A DNA stretch of 64,000 bases from an uncultured Saprospiraceae bacterium (GTDB lineage: Bacteria; Bacteroidota; Bacteroidia; Chitinophagales; Saprospiraceae): contig CALFWW010000072.1 of the NCBI GenBank assembly GCA_937928575.1, positions 1 to 64,000 of the forward strand. Direction: 5' to 3'. Position numbers and translations under genes: made by a program. Below the pieces are notes generated by a model. The model saw only the letters and a program-made list of their open reading frames with translations. It was not told where the DNA came from and made no database searches. Each line of letters opens with the position of its first letter. The first letter of the stretch is position 1. Below, in pieces: positions 8,508 through 18,827 of the stretch.

Positions 8508-8657
8508 TATAAATTATAAATATTGAATTGAAATAAGATTTAATTTAATCAATCTTTTGACAATATTTTTTGAAATTTTTTAAAATTGCTTGCCAACCAC
8601 TTTCTTGAAGTGCGAGACTATTTACTTATTTGGGCGTTGCCAACTGAAGTTTGGCAG

Positions 8658-8708
8658 TTACGATAACGGTTTTTTACTGGTTCATTGATTTTTACCGTTA
8701 CTGTAATG
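8658..8708. repeat. Imperfect long inverted repeat downstream of mscS
   Basis: GTTACGATAACGGT and ACCGTTACTGTAAT form imperfect arms around an AT-rich middle. Just upstream is a second hairpin, TGCCAA/TTTGGCA. It lies in the 230-base spacer between the mscS stop and the corA start. It may act as a weak terminator for mscS; no long T run supports that strongly. Confidence 0.4.
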
Positions 8709-8737
8709 GGCTGATTCATGATTATTATATTCGTAAT

Positions 8738-9583
8738 TTAATTGTTATAATTTTGTTGAATATTATAGATCGGATAGGGTAGGGAGATTCCTTCTTCTTG
8801 CAATCGTGATTTGATGGATTCCAATAGGTCGCAATTCATGTTGAATGAGTTTGGACTATTGATCGCCCACGCCCATCCTCGGATATTTACAAAGTAATCT
8901 CCAATCGCTATTACTTTGACCTCAACTCTTGGGACACCATTTTCAATATCTTGTTGACTTCTAGGATCAATGTTGAACCGATGTTTTTCAATTTCTTCTG
9001 CAATTATTTGCTTGGCCAATTTGAGGTTGCTATCAAACCCTATTTTGAATTCTATAAAGCGACAGATACGATCACCAGAAAAATCAGAATTGACAATCAC
9101 TTCATTGCTAATGACACTATTTGGAATTATGATTCTTTTATTTTCAAAATTTCGAATAACGGTATGTCGCAGCGTAATATCTTCGACAATTCCAGCCCAC
9201 GTTTCTTTTATTTGCAATCGATCATTAACTCTGAATGGCTTAAAAACCACTAAGAAAATACCACTCATGATGTTACTCAGTGCATGTTGCGCAGCGATAC
9301 CTACCGCAACTGCCAAGATCCCTGCACCTGTTAGTAAGGAGCCTGCAACAGCTTTGAAAGCGGGCAGCGTATACAATGCCCAGCCAAAACCAACTAAGTA
9401 AATAATTCCAACGATGGTGTGTTTTAAAAACTGATAATTAGTGGGGTCATTTTGAAGTACATCCGCATTATACTTAATGTACCTTCCAAAAATTTTCTTA
9501 AATATTGTGGCAAGAATAATCGTGGCAATACTGATCGCAATAAACGCACCGAGCCACTCCAAATTTTTTATTATTGCTTCCAT
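8738..9583 (-). CDS. MscS-family mechanosensitive channel
   Basis: A 281-residue inner-membrane channel that opens under membrane tension during osmotic downshift. There are three N-terminal hydrophobic helices. The pore-lining helix is Gly/Ala-rich (GAGILAVAVGIAAQHALSN), followed by the MscS beta domain (FKPFRVNDRLQI, VEDITLRHTVIRNFENKRII, PNSVISNEVIVN). Size and motif order match small MscS/YbdG-like channels. It starts at the ATG at 9583 and appears monocistronic. Confidence 0.93.
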   Translation of the reverse strand: MEAIIKNLEWLGAFIAISIATIILATIFKKIFGRYIKYNADVLQNDPTNYQFLKHTIVGIIYLVGFGWALYTLPAFKAVAGSLLTGAGILAVAVGIAAQHALSNIMSGIFLVVFKPFRVNDRLQIKETWAGIVEDITLRHTVIRNFENKRIIIPNSVISNEVIVNSDFSGDRICRFIEFKIGFDSNLKLAKQIIAEEIEKHRFNIDPRSQQDIENGVPRVEVKVIAIGDYFVNIRGWAWAINSPNSFNMNCDLLESIKSRLQEEGISLPYPIYNIQQNYNN

Positions 9584-9737
9584 TTTTTTTGCTGAAAGGT
9601 ATTAAATTTTCAACGATTTTGACTTTTAAATTAGAGGATTAAAATTCTTCCTCATTCTAACCCAGCCGCAACCATAAATTCAGATTGTTGAATTGGCAGG
9701 CCAAGGAACGCTACTTTCAATCCATTTTAGGTTGATT

Positions 9738-10406
9738 TCAAATAGGGAGGTAATTATTCAATAACACAGAAAGGTGTTCAATATTTTCTTGAATCTCTTT
9801 AGCAAAACGATCAGATTGAATATCTAAATTCGCAATGATGTATTCACAGTTTTTATACAAGTAAGAAACCTCATCAACTGCATTATTTTCTAAAACATAC
9901 AACACATTTCTTAGTTTGTTGATGGCGTATTCCAAATTTCCGTAGCCTCGTTCTGGTACTTCAATTGCATAATGTTTGCATAGTATTAAATATGCTTTTG
10001 CTGCCAATAATTCAGCAACTGCCACTGCTTCTTTAGCTTCTGTCGAATCTTCAATATTTCCATTTTTAAACAATTCAAATACGTTGTTAAAGTGTCCAAT
10101 GATTTCATTTATGTTTGCTTTCTTATTCGACGTTAATTCAATGCTTTCCTGTTTTAAATATTCTATTGAATTGATGATATAATTGGCAGCCATTTCATTT
10201 TCTCCAAGATTTAGACTTGTTAAAGTATGCATAAATTCAGCATCTTCATATGAAGTTGAGTTGATACTTTCATCAGTTTCTATTGATGAATAGGAGGCGG
10301 TCAAATTATGATATCTGTTTGGACTAATTTCGTTATTGCTTTTGGTTTTATTACAACTTGCATATGCAAATGAAAAGAGACAAAGAATAAGGATTAGATT
10401 TTTCAT
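9738..10406 (-). CDS. Putative lipoprotein of unknown function
   Basis: 222 residues. A short signal peptide ends in the lipobox-like YASC (Cys 18), so it is probably lipid-anchored in the envelope. The rest is largely helical and acidic, without cysteines in known metal patterns or catalytic motifs I recognise. No paralogue is in the window. It stands alone between mscS and the broken DUF1801-like gene. Confidence 0.7.
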   Translation of the reverse strand: MKNLILILCLFSFAYASCNKTKSNNEISPNRYHNLTASYSSIETDESINSTSYEDAEFMHTLTSLNLGENEMAANYIINSIEYLKQESIELTSNKKANINEIIGHFNNVFELFKNGNIEDSTEAKEAVAVAELLAAKAYLILCKHYAIEVPERGYGNLEYAINKLRNVLYVLENNAVDEVSYLYKNCEYIIANLDIQSDRFAKEIQENIEHLSVLLNNYLPI

Positions 10407-10647
10407 GTCTATTTAGTTTTGTTGTTGGAAAAATGTTCGGTTTGACTTATAGAGTACAATTTGTATTATCCGATTAATTGACGCTTTGATCCATTTAATG
10501 AAAATCTTCAGCTTCATTGGATCAGTACTTTGGATATTGGTAGAAAGACAAAAAGTTAAAATTAGGTCACCGATATTTTTTACTATTTGCTCTAAAACGG
10601 TTAACTACTGCAATTGTTTATGGGATCCATCACATTACGGTAGCTTT

Positions 10648-10990
10648 TTAGATAACCGCCATTTTGGGGTTCAATCTGTATAACTCATTGATAGCCTCGA
10701 TATTTGTGAATTGAAATTGGCGGGTCGATTGGCTATTTACACCAGGACTCACCAAAAGTTGATGGGGATCTTTTAATAAAACACCTTTAAAAAAACTGAG
10801 CACACAATATTTTTTGAATGCGCCAATAATGAGGATATTCTTTTCGTCAAAAGTATAACAAGGTTGTTTCCATTTGAATACTTCCTTTAGGACATTCAAG
10901 AATAATTGATCTTAATTGTTGCATTTCATGTTGCCAGCTTTTTGCATCAGACAAAAATTTGTTGACTGCTGGATTTTGTTTGCTTTTCAT
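10648..10990 (-). pseudogene. Broken DUF1801/YdeI-like gene
   Basis: The minus-strand ATG at 10988-10990 opens MKSKQNPAVNKFLSDAKSWQ, the typical start of DUF1801/YdeI proteins. This frame breaks near 10895. The next frame continues LKEVFKWKQPCYTFDEKNIL, GAFKKYCVLSFFKG and LLKDPHQLLV, the conserved core. It then stops at 10648 after NPKMAVI, before the usual C-terminal lysine-rich half. So the gene has one frameshift and probably a C-terminal loss. Family function is not established (the fold is related to iron-chaperone-like proteins). Confidence 0.7.
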
Positions 10991-11000
10991 AGCTTATCAT

Positions 11001-13292
11001 TTAGAATGGATACCCAATAGCAATATTCCAAACCAAGTTATCTTTGCGCCAAGTTTGATTGGAGAAATTCATTTCAGAAAACGTCCAATATTCACCATTC
11101 GTAACAAAAGGTTTACGGAGTGGAAAAGCAGTGTCCAATCGAATCACGACATAATCGAAATCCAGACGCAGTCCCAAGCCGGTACCCATTGCAATTTCTT
11201 TATAAAATCGATTAAATTTAAAAACGCCTTCCGGTCTGGTATTTTCTACATCTTTGATGAGCCAAATATTTCCAGCATCCATGAATACGGCACCTTTTAG
11301 GAAACTGAAAATTGGAAAACGGTATTCTAAATTGAGCGCCAATTTGATTTCTCCAGTTTGATCCAGAAAATCATTATTAGTAGCAAAATTAGGCTGATAA
11401 CTACCAGGACCCAATGCGCGGATTTGGAACGAACGGATGTCATTGGAACCTCCAGCAGAAAATTGTTCAACGAAAGGTAGGACACTGGAGTTTTTGTAAG
11501 GTACACCGATTCCACCAATAAATCGACTCGCAAAAAGCCCTTTTGGTCGAGGAATAAAATATCGATAATCTACATCAAAACGCACAAACTGCGAATATGG
11601 CGTCCCTAAGAATTGGTAAGGTCTGGTAGCCGATTTATCCACCAGTTTGGTGATCAAGGAAGGTAAATTTCCAGAGGTCTCCAAACCCATTCTGAAATAA
11701 GCATATGGAGTCAACTTATTGGTAGTGATAGTATTGAAAATAAAATTATAACTAAATCCTAAGATGAATACGTTTTCAAAACTTCGACTCAAACGAGGAT
11801 TTCCTAACAATAAATTTTCAAATTCTGGTGTTGTCTTAAAAACCGAAATCTGCCTGATACTAATTGGATAGACATTTTGTCTTCTTTCGGCCACCTCATT
11901 CCATTCATACCCAAATTTGCTGTTGAAATTATTACTGGAATAAAAGCCAATTCTTTGCTGAAAATTATTGTTGATACTAAAAACAGTCCTTGGTACAAAT
12001 CCCCTTGTACTTTTACGGGTTTTGAAAGGCAATAAAAAATCTGGGATGGTCAGAGAAGCCATGATTCCAACATCAGCAGTATTGATTATTCTTTGATCCT
12101 CTCCAAATTGTGTTTCAAGTCCACCTGACAAACTTAGATTCAAATGTTCTGCTCCTCGAAAGATATTTTTATGGGTGTAAGTAACCGAACTTCCTAAACC
12201 GAAAAAATTTCCAGATCGGGTGTTGACCTGAAATTCTGTTGCAATATCTTGCATGAGGGTGGGGGTCAAATAAAAATGGCGATCATACAAATAAGACGAA
12301 TCGGAAGCTAGCTTTTCAAATTTTAGATTCACGAATTTGTAAATTCCCAAATCAAGTAATCTGGCCAAAACATACTCCTGTCTTTTCTTGGAATAAAAAT
12401 CATCTTTCTTTCCTCCAATAATATCGGCTAAAACTTCTGGTCGAACAATGTCATTTTTTTGGATAATCAAAAAATTGTCAATCGTTGTCGTATCTCCTTT
12501 TTGAGGCTGGAAGGTGAGTGAGTAATTTCCAAAAACAACATCATTGTTCACTTTGTATTTTTTAAAAGTAGTATTGTCTACGGATTGTCTCACTTTCAAA
12601 TAAATGTCGACTTCTCTATTGCCCGCAGTCGTGTCTGCGAAGAAGTAAAATTGATCTTGATTGATATTGATGTAACCGGAGTTGTTAGCCAATGCTGCCA
12701 GTCGAATTCTTTCCTCTGTAATTGTCAGCTCTTTATAAGGATTCCCATTTTGCAAAAATGATTGACTGGAGTTTCCTCTCAGAGTACCTGCTAATCCAAC
12801 GGGTTCCATTGGGTACTCAATATTTCGCAACGTGTATTGTCCTTTGCTGGTTACGACATATTCGACCGTTAATTTTTGATATTTTTCTGTGATTTCTGTT
12901 TTAATGGTTGCTCCAAAATAGCCATTGTCCCACAAGTGTTTTTCCAAGACGCTTCGACTTCGTTCTACTTTTTTGGCATCATACAAGACAGGTGCTCTAC
13001 CATATTTTGAACGAAACTTGTTGATTGGTCCTTTCTTTTTTTTACTTTTTTGCAGCTTATTATACATTCTTGTTTGCCATTTTTTGATACCAACTGCTGG
13101 CTGTGGTTGAGCAAGTAGCAAAAGTTCGGTTTCTAAGTTTTTGTTTTTGTTGATTAATTCAGGGTTAGAAAAGGTAATATTAGTAGCTACGTGTACAACT
13201 TGTGATTCATTAAGGTGTTTTGTGACAGAACAACTTGATAAGCCTCCCATTAGGATAAGAAAACAGCCTATTTTGAAATAATGGAAGCTCAT
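11001..13292 (-). CDS. tamA: TamA-like Omp85-family outer-membrane protein
   Basis: 763 residues. The N-terminus looks like a lipoprotein signal (LSSC, Cys 21), which is common in Bacteroidota members of this family. A POTRA-containing periplasmic half follows (to about residue 380). The C-terminal half is a BamA/TamA-type 16-strand barrel, with GGSNDIRSFQIRALGPG (the RGF-like region), LALNLEYRFPI and a final aromatic strand NIAIGYPF. Its ATG directly follows the tamB stop, so the two genes are translated as a pair. In the known TAM system, TamA in the outer membrane works with TamB in envelope or phospholipid assembly. Confidence 0.88.
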   Translation of the reverse strand: MSFHYFKIGCFLILMGGLSSCSVTKHLNESQVVHVATNITFSNPELINKNKNLETELLLLAQPQPAVGIKKWQTRMYNKLQKSKKKKGPINKFRSKYGRAPVLYDAKKVERSRSVLEKHLWDNGYFGATIKTEITEKYQKLTVEYVVTSKGQYTLRNIEYPMEPVGLAGTLRGNSSQSFLQNGNPYKELTITEERIRLAALANNSGYININQDQFYFFADTTAGNREVDIYLKVRQSVDNTTFKKYKVNNDVVFGNYSLTFQPQKGDTTTIDNFLIIQKNDIVRPEVLADIIGGKKDDFYSKKRQEYVLARLLDLGIYKFVNLKFEKLASDSSYLYDRHFYLTPTLMQDIATEFQVNTRSGNFFGLGSSVTYTHKNIFRGAEHLNLSLSGGLETQFGEDQRIINTADVGIMASLTIPDFLLPFKTRKSTRGFVPRTVFSINNNFQQRIGFYSSNNFNSKFGYEWNEVAERRQNVYPISIRQISVFKTTPEFENLLLGNPRLSRSFENVFILGFSYNFIFNTITTNKLTPYAYFRMGLETSGNLPSLITKLVDKSATRPYQFLGTPYSQFVRFDVDYRYFIPRPKGLFASRFIGGIGVPYKNSSVLPFVEQFSAGGSNDIRSFQIRALGPGSYQPNFATNNDFLDQTGEIKLALNLEYRFPIFSFLKGAVFMDAGNIWLIKDVENTRPEGVFKFNRFYKEIAMGTGLGLRLDFDYVVIRLDTAFPLRKPFVTNGEYWTFSEMNFSNQTWRKDNLVWNIAIGYPF

Positions 13293-16200
13293 TTATTCTT
13301 TATATTTTTTGCTGTTAAAAGACTTTCTAAAGATGATACCGGCACCAGTTTTATTGGTATTGGCATCTTCCAGAATGTTGAAATCACTTTTATGAAAAAC
13401 TCGTACATAATAATTACCCTCCTCATTGATTTTGTATTCTAAAACAAAGTCACCGGCAATCGCTGAGAAATCTGAATTATTGCTGCCGCCACTTGAGTTG
13501 ACATTTACATTGGTACCCACTTTTACGGAAAGCCGATCATTGAATAATTGTTTGGATACATTCAGTTGTAATTGTGTCATGGTATTTTCTTGGAGTAGCC
13601 CAGACTTATAGGATTCTAAATCGAAATTGACTTCGACACCTTTGATGTATTTGTTCGCCAATTTATTCAACTGATTGCTTAACAATTTACTTACACTAGA
13701 TAGTGCAATGGATTCTCCTGCTCCTGTAATTGAAGTGTTAGATCGATCTGTTGCAATAAAGCTATTGAAAAACAGTAGCCCAAATACTTGTTTGTTGAGT
13801 TCATCAGGTGCTTGTCGAAGGTCGGCGAGTTTGTTGAGGACGGCACTATTTATAGCATTGCCTTCATTTTCTGGAATTTGAATATCAAAGGTGACAATTG
13901 GATCTTCTAAGTCGCCATCTAATTTTAAGGACACACTGATATCTTGTTTTAGTTGAGCTGCTTTTAGTTCTGCTTCCGTTGCTTGATTTTTTATCAAATC
14001 TAACAAAGTAGTCCGCACATTATACAATGCAGTAATATTAAATTTCGCCTTTAGTGGATCGCCCGTAAAAATGATATTACTTCCTTTCAGAATATCAAAG
14101 TCTCTTTTGATGAATTGTTGATAGACCATTGAGTATTTCCCATTATCGATGGTATAATTACCAACTGCAGAAACATCGCCCAATGCATCTACATTAATGG
14201 TGAAATTGGCATTACCAACACTGGTTAATTGATCTCCGGTTTCCGGGTCGATGATGATATTCAGGATGGCATCATTGGTGACTTCCAGATTCAAAGCCAA
14301 TGTAAAACCATTGTTATTTTTGGTGATATTCTGCTCAATGAATTTTAAACTATCGGGTGTATAAAATTCGGGATTGCTGAAAATAATGTAATCTGCCTGT
14401 GTCACTTCTAGTGATTGTACAAATGGTTGCACGAATAACTCAGATTTCGGTAGCGTCTTAGCGGCTACATTTAAAGCAGGTAACTCGAGTGGACCCTTAA
14501 TTTGTACAACTGCTTCCAAAAAGAGATTCCCATAATACAGTTCATTATTATCAATGGTCGTGTTCAACACTTGAAATGCATCAGTCTTGACATTCAAATC
14601 TAAGATTAGCTCTTGAAAGTAACGATGCCTTATTTTTCCACTTAATACAGCCGTGTTATCTTGAGGATCTTTTAAAGTGGTAGTACCGAGATCAAATGCT
14701 TTGTTGCTCACCTCAATAGTAAATAACTCTGTCCGATATCTTGTGTTGGAAAGGATGACCAGTGTATTCAAATTCTTCACTTGCAACAATCCATTTGCTT
14801 GTGGTTGGCTTGGTGTGCCAGTAAGTTTTATTTTCCCAGACAAGTCCCCTTTCGAATCTTGAATAATTTCTTTTACAAATGGGTCAATCAATGCAAAAGA
14901 AACTTTTTTGAGATCAAAATCCATGTCAAATTGATTCTCTTGAATCGCATAATTTCCAGATACCGACATGTCATTAGCTCCTCGTAACATTACATCGACA
15001 TTGATGATGTTCTCCCCAATTGCTTGGTTTGCCAAGAGATTTAAAACACCGAGTTGTTCTCCATTGTAACTGAAATTATCAACGACTAATTCTCCATTAT
15101 AATGTAAATTATTTTTAGGTTCTTTTAGCACAATCGCTCCATTCATGATACCATCTAAATAAAAATCGTTCAGTCCGAGAAGTTCCGAAACTTCTGCTAA
15201 TTTGAAGTTGGAAAAACGAAGATCCAACGGGGCAAAATCATTTTGGGGGGTTTCTCCATTTGAATTGATGACGATATTTTGATTGCCTTTTGAAAATCCT
15301 AATTCGTTGATTATGAGTTGCTTGAAGTCAAAAAATCCGTAGTTCTCCGAATCAATTTCCCAGTTTTCGTCGTTTAGGATAAGGGATGAATCTAATTTCA
15401 TCTGATATCCCTTGTCCTTATCAAAAACTTTTCCGCCTACGAGCAATATTTGATTAGGATTTAAATTTGAGGTGGTATCTGCGACCAGTGTATCTTTTGT
15501 TGTAACTTCTGCTTTATTATTCCAAATATCTAAAACATACCCTAAATTATCATCTCTGAAATTGGTAGCAAATTTGGCATTTGGAAAGTAAATGGTATTG
15601 CCGGACCTTGCTTCAGTCGCGATGATATCCGTTGCTAATAAGTCCGAAGAACCTGATGCGATAATTTGTAAGGTATCCGCAGATAAATTATTATAAGTCA
15701 AATTTGGAAATACGCCATTGAGTTCAAAGTCTTTGGTTTTATTAGAAAATTTTCCTTTAATGAATGCAGTATCTGTCTCTGAAAATTCTGGAACAAAGAC
15801 TTGAACAATGTCGGCAATATCTTTAAATCTAAAATCAAATTCAAAGTCTTGTGATGGTTTAGTGATAGTTGTAGTATTATTGAATTCAGCCGCTCTTTCT
15901 GATCGAATATTGTGGATAGGAAAAAAGTCATCAATGTATCTTAAAAAGGCATTTGGTAGGGTTCTAAAATTGTATTGACCCGCTATATCCACATCCATAA
16001 ATTTTGAACGTAATCTCATTGTTTTATTATTGGATTCATCCAGTTTTACCTTCAATGAAGTTTTTTGTTTGGAGGTGTACGAAGTCGAGTCTTTTTGAAT
16101 CGTAAAATAATAAAGCGATGCACTTCCCACTAGATCATCCAAATTATTTCCTTCTAAATCAGCTTTCACAAAACCATTGAAACCAATATCACTTTCTGAT

Positions 16201-18317
16201 AAATTCAATTGTTTCAAATTGAGGGTATCGACAATCATCGTCATGTCAATCACCGGAATTTCTTTGTTGAGATCTACATTTCCATAAAAGTCAAAAGCGA
16301 TGTGTTCGTCTTGAATATTCGCTTTTCCTTGAAACTGTTTTTTATCAAATGAACCATCAATTACTAGATCTTGGTAGTTGTATTTTTTATAAGTGAAGTT
16401 TGGAATTGTTGCGTTGATGTTGGTTGTGATTTCATCTAGCTTCATTCCCTTTCCATTCATATTGGCAATCATACTGACTTCTCCAAAATCTCCTCCGAGA
16501 ATGGTTCCTAAATCAAATTTTTCCATTTCTAAATTTCCGACATAAGTTGCCGTCGTAAAATCTTTTTGAAAAACCATTGTTACATCTGTTCCTAGATTTC
16601 CGGCAGAGGTTTCAAAATCGCCTTTCATTTTGAAGTCTGCAATTTTTCCAACAAAATCTCCTTTGAAATTCATCAAACCAAGACTGTCTAAAATAGGAGG
16701 TAGCCTTTTTTCCGAAAACCCTTTTAATTCCTCCGCTTGTGTCGTTAAGTTTTGGATGTTAGCTGTAAACAACGTGTTATTAATATCGGGCAATCCTTTC
16801 ATAGCCAAGTCTCCTTTGAATTGTGTTTGCCCAGATGTCGTCAATTCCAGTTGTTTTCCACGTAGATCATTGAGAGGTCCCAATATTTCTCCAGAGAAAA
16901 GAAAGGTCCCCCAATTTTGCAAACCTTTTGGTAGCGCAATATCTTTGGTCAATCGAGAAATAGCGGCATAATCCGTACTTGCTTTAGTGACGATGATATC
17001 AAAATTTGGATTGGTCGAAAGGCTTGCGATGCTTCCATTGGCTTCTAAAACGAGATCCTCTGCAATATGTGTAATGATATTTTGAAGGTTAAGTTTGTCT
17101 TTTGCAAAAGTTATTTTCCCTTGTAAATGGATGGTTTCAGAAAGGTCGGTTCTTACATTTGGGATGGTTCTGAATGCAGGAATCAGCTGATATAGATCTC
17201 GAAAGGAGGCATAGCTTTTGGCAAAATCACTTTCTATTTTTACTCGTTTTGCAAAGTCATTTAGGTCATTGAATGTTTGAAAATTAAAACTAAGGTTAGT
17301 GGTTAAATCGGATTTTGGTGTCAATAAATGTAGTTTCGTTGCTTTAATTTCCTGATTATTTAACAATATATTTCCTGTTAAATTTTTGAGTCGAAAACCA
17401 CTATGATCGTATAAAGATAATTTGGTGATTTGACCCTCAATATTATCTTCTTGGATCGCTAATTTGTCGATAGTCAATGAAAAATCTGTAAAATCTAAAT
17501 GACCAAAATCAATGACATTGGGTTGTCTTGACATATTCTGGTCATCGTAGCGGAGTTCATTAGTAGTCAATTCCAATTCGTTGACATTGACATTCCAGCC
17601 CAAGTTTGGAAACGACAACTCATTGGTCGCTTTAGGAATTACTTTGTTTTTCTTGAAAACGGTGTATGCCATTTTTGACTTTTTCAACAATATTTTTGAT
17701 AGATCGATTTCTTTTTGATCCAGATCGATTTTGCTGGCATTTAATTCCAACAATCCAATTTCGGTCATGACCTGAAAACCATTGCTTGCTTCATCCTTCA
17801 TTTCTAGCTGCACATCTTCTAGCAAGATATTTTTCAAATCGAATGACCATGCCGTATTCGTGGTGTCTTGAGGAGGGATGGTTTGGTTGGATGTGGTAGG
17901 AGCAGGTGTTGTGAAATGATCTACAATAAATTGGTAATTGAAAGCACGGTCCAGTGGATTCCTTTTCAATCGAACCTTTCCACCATGAAGTTGAATGCTG
18001 TTGATTACAATTTCTTTTTTGAAAAATGAAAAAACACCAACATCTACTTTTAGTTGTTTTGCAAAGAGCAACGTATCTGATTGATTGTCCTCAATATATA
18101 TTCCTTCTAACACTGCTTTTTTGAAAAACTCAATATTCACCGCATCTATGTCTACTTTGGTATACAGTCTCGCCGAAAGATTAGTGGTGACTTTATCGAC
18201 CAACCAAGTCTGCACTTTAGGAATTTGAATGAGAAAATAAGTTAATAGAAAAAGCAGCACCAACACAAGGAGCGTGATGACCAAAAATTTTAATCCTTTT
18301 TGGAAGTACTTTTTCAT
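13293..18317 (-). CDS. tamB: TamB-like translocation/assembly protein (DUF490)
   Basis: 1674 residues, anchored by one N-terminal transmembrane helix (about 10-33). A very long beta-rich AsmA/TamB-type body follows, of the sort thought to form a hydrophobic groove spanning the periplasm. The C-terminal DUF490 domain is at about 1250-1660 (NYTIDNGKYSMVYQQFIKRD, GDPLKAKFNITALYNV, VSKQLFNDRLSVKVGTNV). Length is in the usual range for Bacteroidota TamB. It is the first gene of a two-gene operon with no gap before tamA. Its promoter should lie in 18318-18500, but I could not fix it. Confidence 0.9.
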   Translation of the reverse strand: MKKYFQKGLKFLVITLLVLVLLFLLTYFLIQIPKVQTWLVDKVTTNLSARLYTKVDIDAVNIEFFKKAVLEGIYIEDNQSDTLLFAKQLKVDVGVFSFFKKEIVINSIQLHGGKVRLKRNPLDRAFNYQFIVDHFTTPAPTTSNQTIPPQDTTNTAWSFDLKNILLEDVQLEMKDEASNGFQVMTEIGLLELNASKIDLDQKEIDLSKILLKKSKMAYTVFKKNKVIPKATNELSFPNLGWNVNVNELELTTNELRYDDQNMSRQPNVIDFGHLDFTDFSLTIDKLAIQEDNIEGQITKLSLYDHSGFRLKNLTGNILLNNQEIKATKLHLLTPKSDLTTNLSFNFQTFNDLNDFAKRVKIESDFAKSYASFRDLYQLIPAFRTIPNVRTDLSETIHLQGKITFAKDKLNLQNIITHIAEDLVLEANGSIASLSTNPNFDIIVTKASTDYAAISRLTKDIALPKGLQNWGTFLFSGEILGPLNDLRGKQLELTTSGQTQFKGDLAMKGLPDINNTLFTANIQNLTTQAEELKGFSEKRLPPILDSLGLMNFKGDFVGKIADFKMKGDFETSAGNLGTDVTMVFQKDFTTATYVGNLEMEKFDLGTILGGDFGEVSMIANMNGKGMKLDEITTNINATIPNFTYKKYNYQDLVIDGSFDKKQFQGKANIQDEHIAFDFYGNVDLNKEIPVIDMTMIVDTLNLKQLNLSESDIGFNGFVKADLEGNNLDDLVGSASLYYFTIQKDSTSYTSKQKTSLKVKLDESNNKTMRLRSKFMDVDIAGQYNFRTLPNAFLRYIDDFFPIHNIRSERAAEFNNTTTITKPSQDFEFDFRFKDIADIVQVFVPEFSETDTAFIKGKFSNKTKDFELNGVFPNLTYNNLSADTLQIIASGSSDLLATDIIATEARSGNTIYFPNAKFATNFRDDNLGYVLDIWNNKAEVTTKDTLVADTTSNLNPNQILLVGGKVFDKDKGYQMKLDSSLILNDENWEIDSENYGFFDFKQLIINELGFSKGNQNIVINSNGETPQNDFAPLDLRFSNFKLAEVSELLGLNDFYLDGIMNGAIVLKEPKNNLHYNGELVVDNFSYNGEQLGVLNLLANQAIGENIINVDVMLRGANDMSVSGNYAIQENQFDMDFDLKKVSFALIDPFVKEIIQDSKGDLSGKIKLTGTPSQPQANGLLQVKNLNTLVILSNTRYRTELFTIEVSNKAFDLGTTTLKDPQDNTAVLSGKIRHRYFQELILDLNVKTDAFQVLNTTIDNNELYYGNLFLEAVVQIKGPLELPALNVAAKTLPKSELFVQPFVQSLEVTQADYIIFSNPEFYTPDSLKFIEQNITKNNNGFTLALNLEVTNDAILNIIIDPETGDQLTSVGNANFTINVDALGDVSAVGNYTIDNGKYSMVYQQFIKRDFDILKGSNIIFTGDPLKAKFNITALYNVRTTLLDLIKNQATEAELKAAQLKQDISVSLKLDGDLEDPIVTFDIQIPENEGNAINSAVLNKLADLRQAPDELNKQVFGLLFFNSFIATDRSNTSITGAGESIALSSVSKLLSNQLNKLANKYIKGVEVNFDLESYKSGLLQENTMTQLQLNVSKQLFNDRLSVKVGTNVNVNSSGGSNNSDFSAIAGDFVLEYKINEEGNYYVRVFHKSDFNILEDANTNKTGAGIIFRKSFNSKKYKE

Positions 18318-18827
18318 TGTCGTAAAACGTAGCTTGTAATTTATTCAATATTAATGGGACTTTCTTATTCTACTACAAACATTACGCTCATTAAAAATCT
18401 TAATTTTGTATAAGGTCTAAAAACATCGAAAAATGATGAATGAAATTCTTCCGCACTTACAAGTTTAATAGCATAATCTCATCTAAAAAGTTTAGTTTCA
18501 GGCTTTGTTCAAGCAGATTTAAATAAAAAGATTTTTTTCTGTCATTGTCGATTAAATCTGTTGTTTACTGGTTTTTGACAACATTTCAATACCATTATTA
18601 GCACTTTCATTGATATCTCAGCAGTGAATGCTGATACGCACTTTCAACTTGGTGAACAAAGTGCCATAACAATACTTTTTAGTCATTGTGGTGTACTCGG
18701 CTTAACATCGGAGCTACAACATTTGCAACTTAAAATAACAAGAAATAGGGTAGAGACAATACGAACAAAAATCAGTTTGTACTTTTCCCCTTTTTCGCAA
18801 ATTTAATTGATTAAAAAAACGATACGC
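18318..18827. other. Divergent intergenic region between tamB and an OMP gene
   Basis: 510 bases of AT-rich sequence that must hold the tamB promoter (minus) and the promoter of the beta-barrel gene (plus). A TCAGCA/TGCTGA hairpin is near 18616-18632. No convincing gene is seen. A 60-codon open frame at 18624 has no recognisable features and is rejected. Confidence 0.4.

Noticed and set aside
10486-10683. Plus-strand 65-codon open frame
   Set aside because: No homology-like features; overlaps the end of the broken DUF1801-like gene on the other strand.
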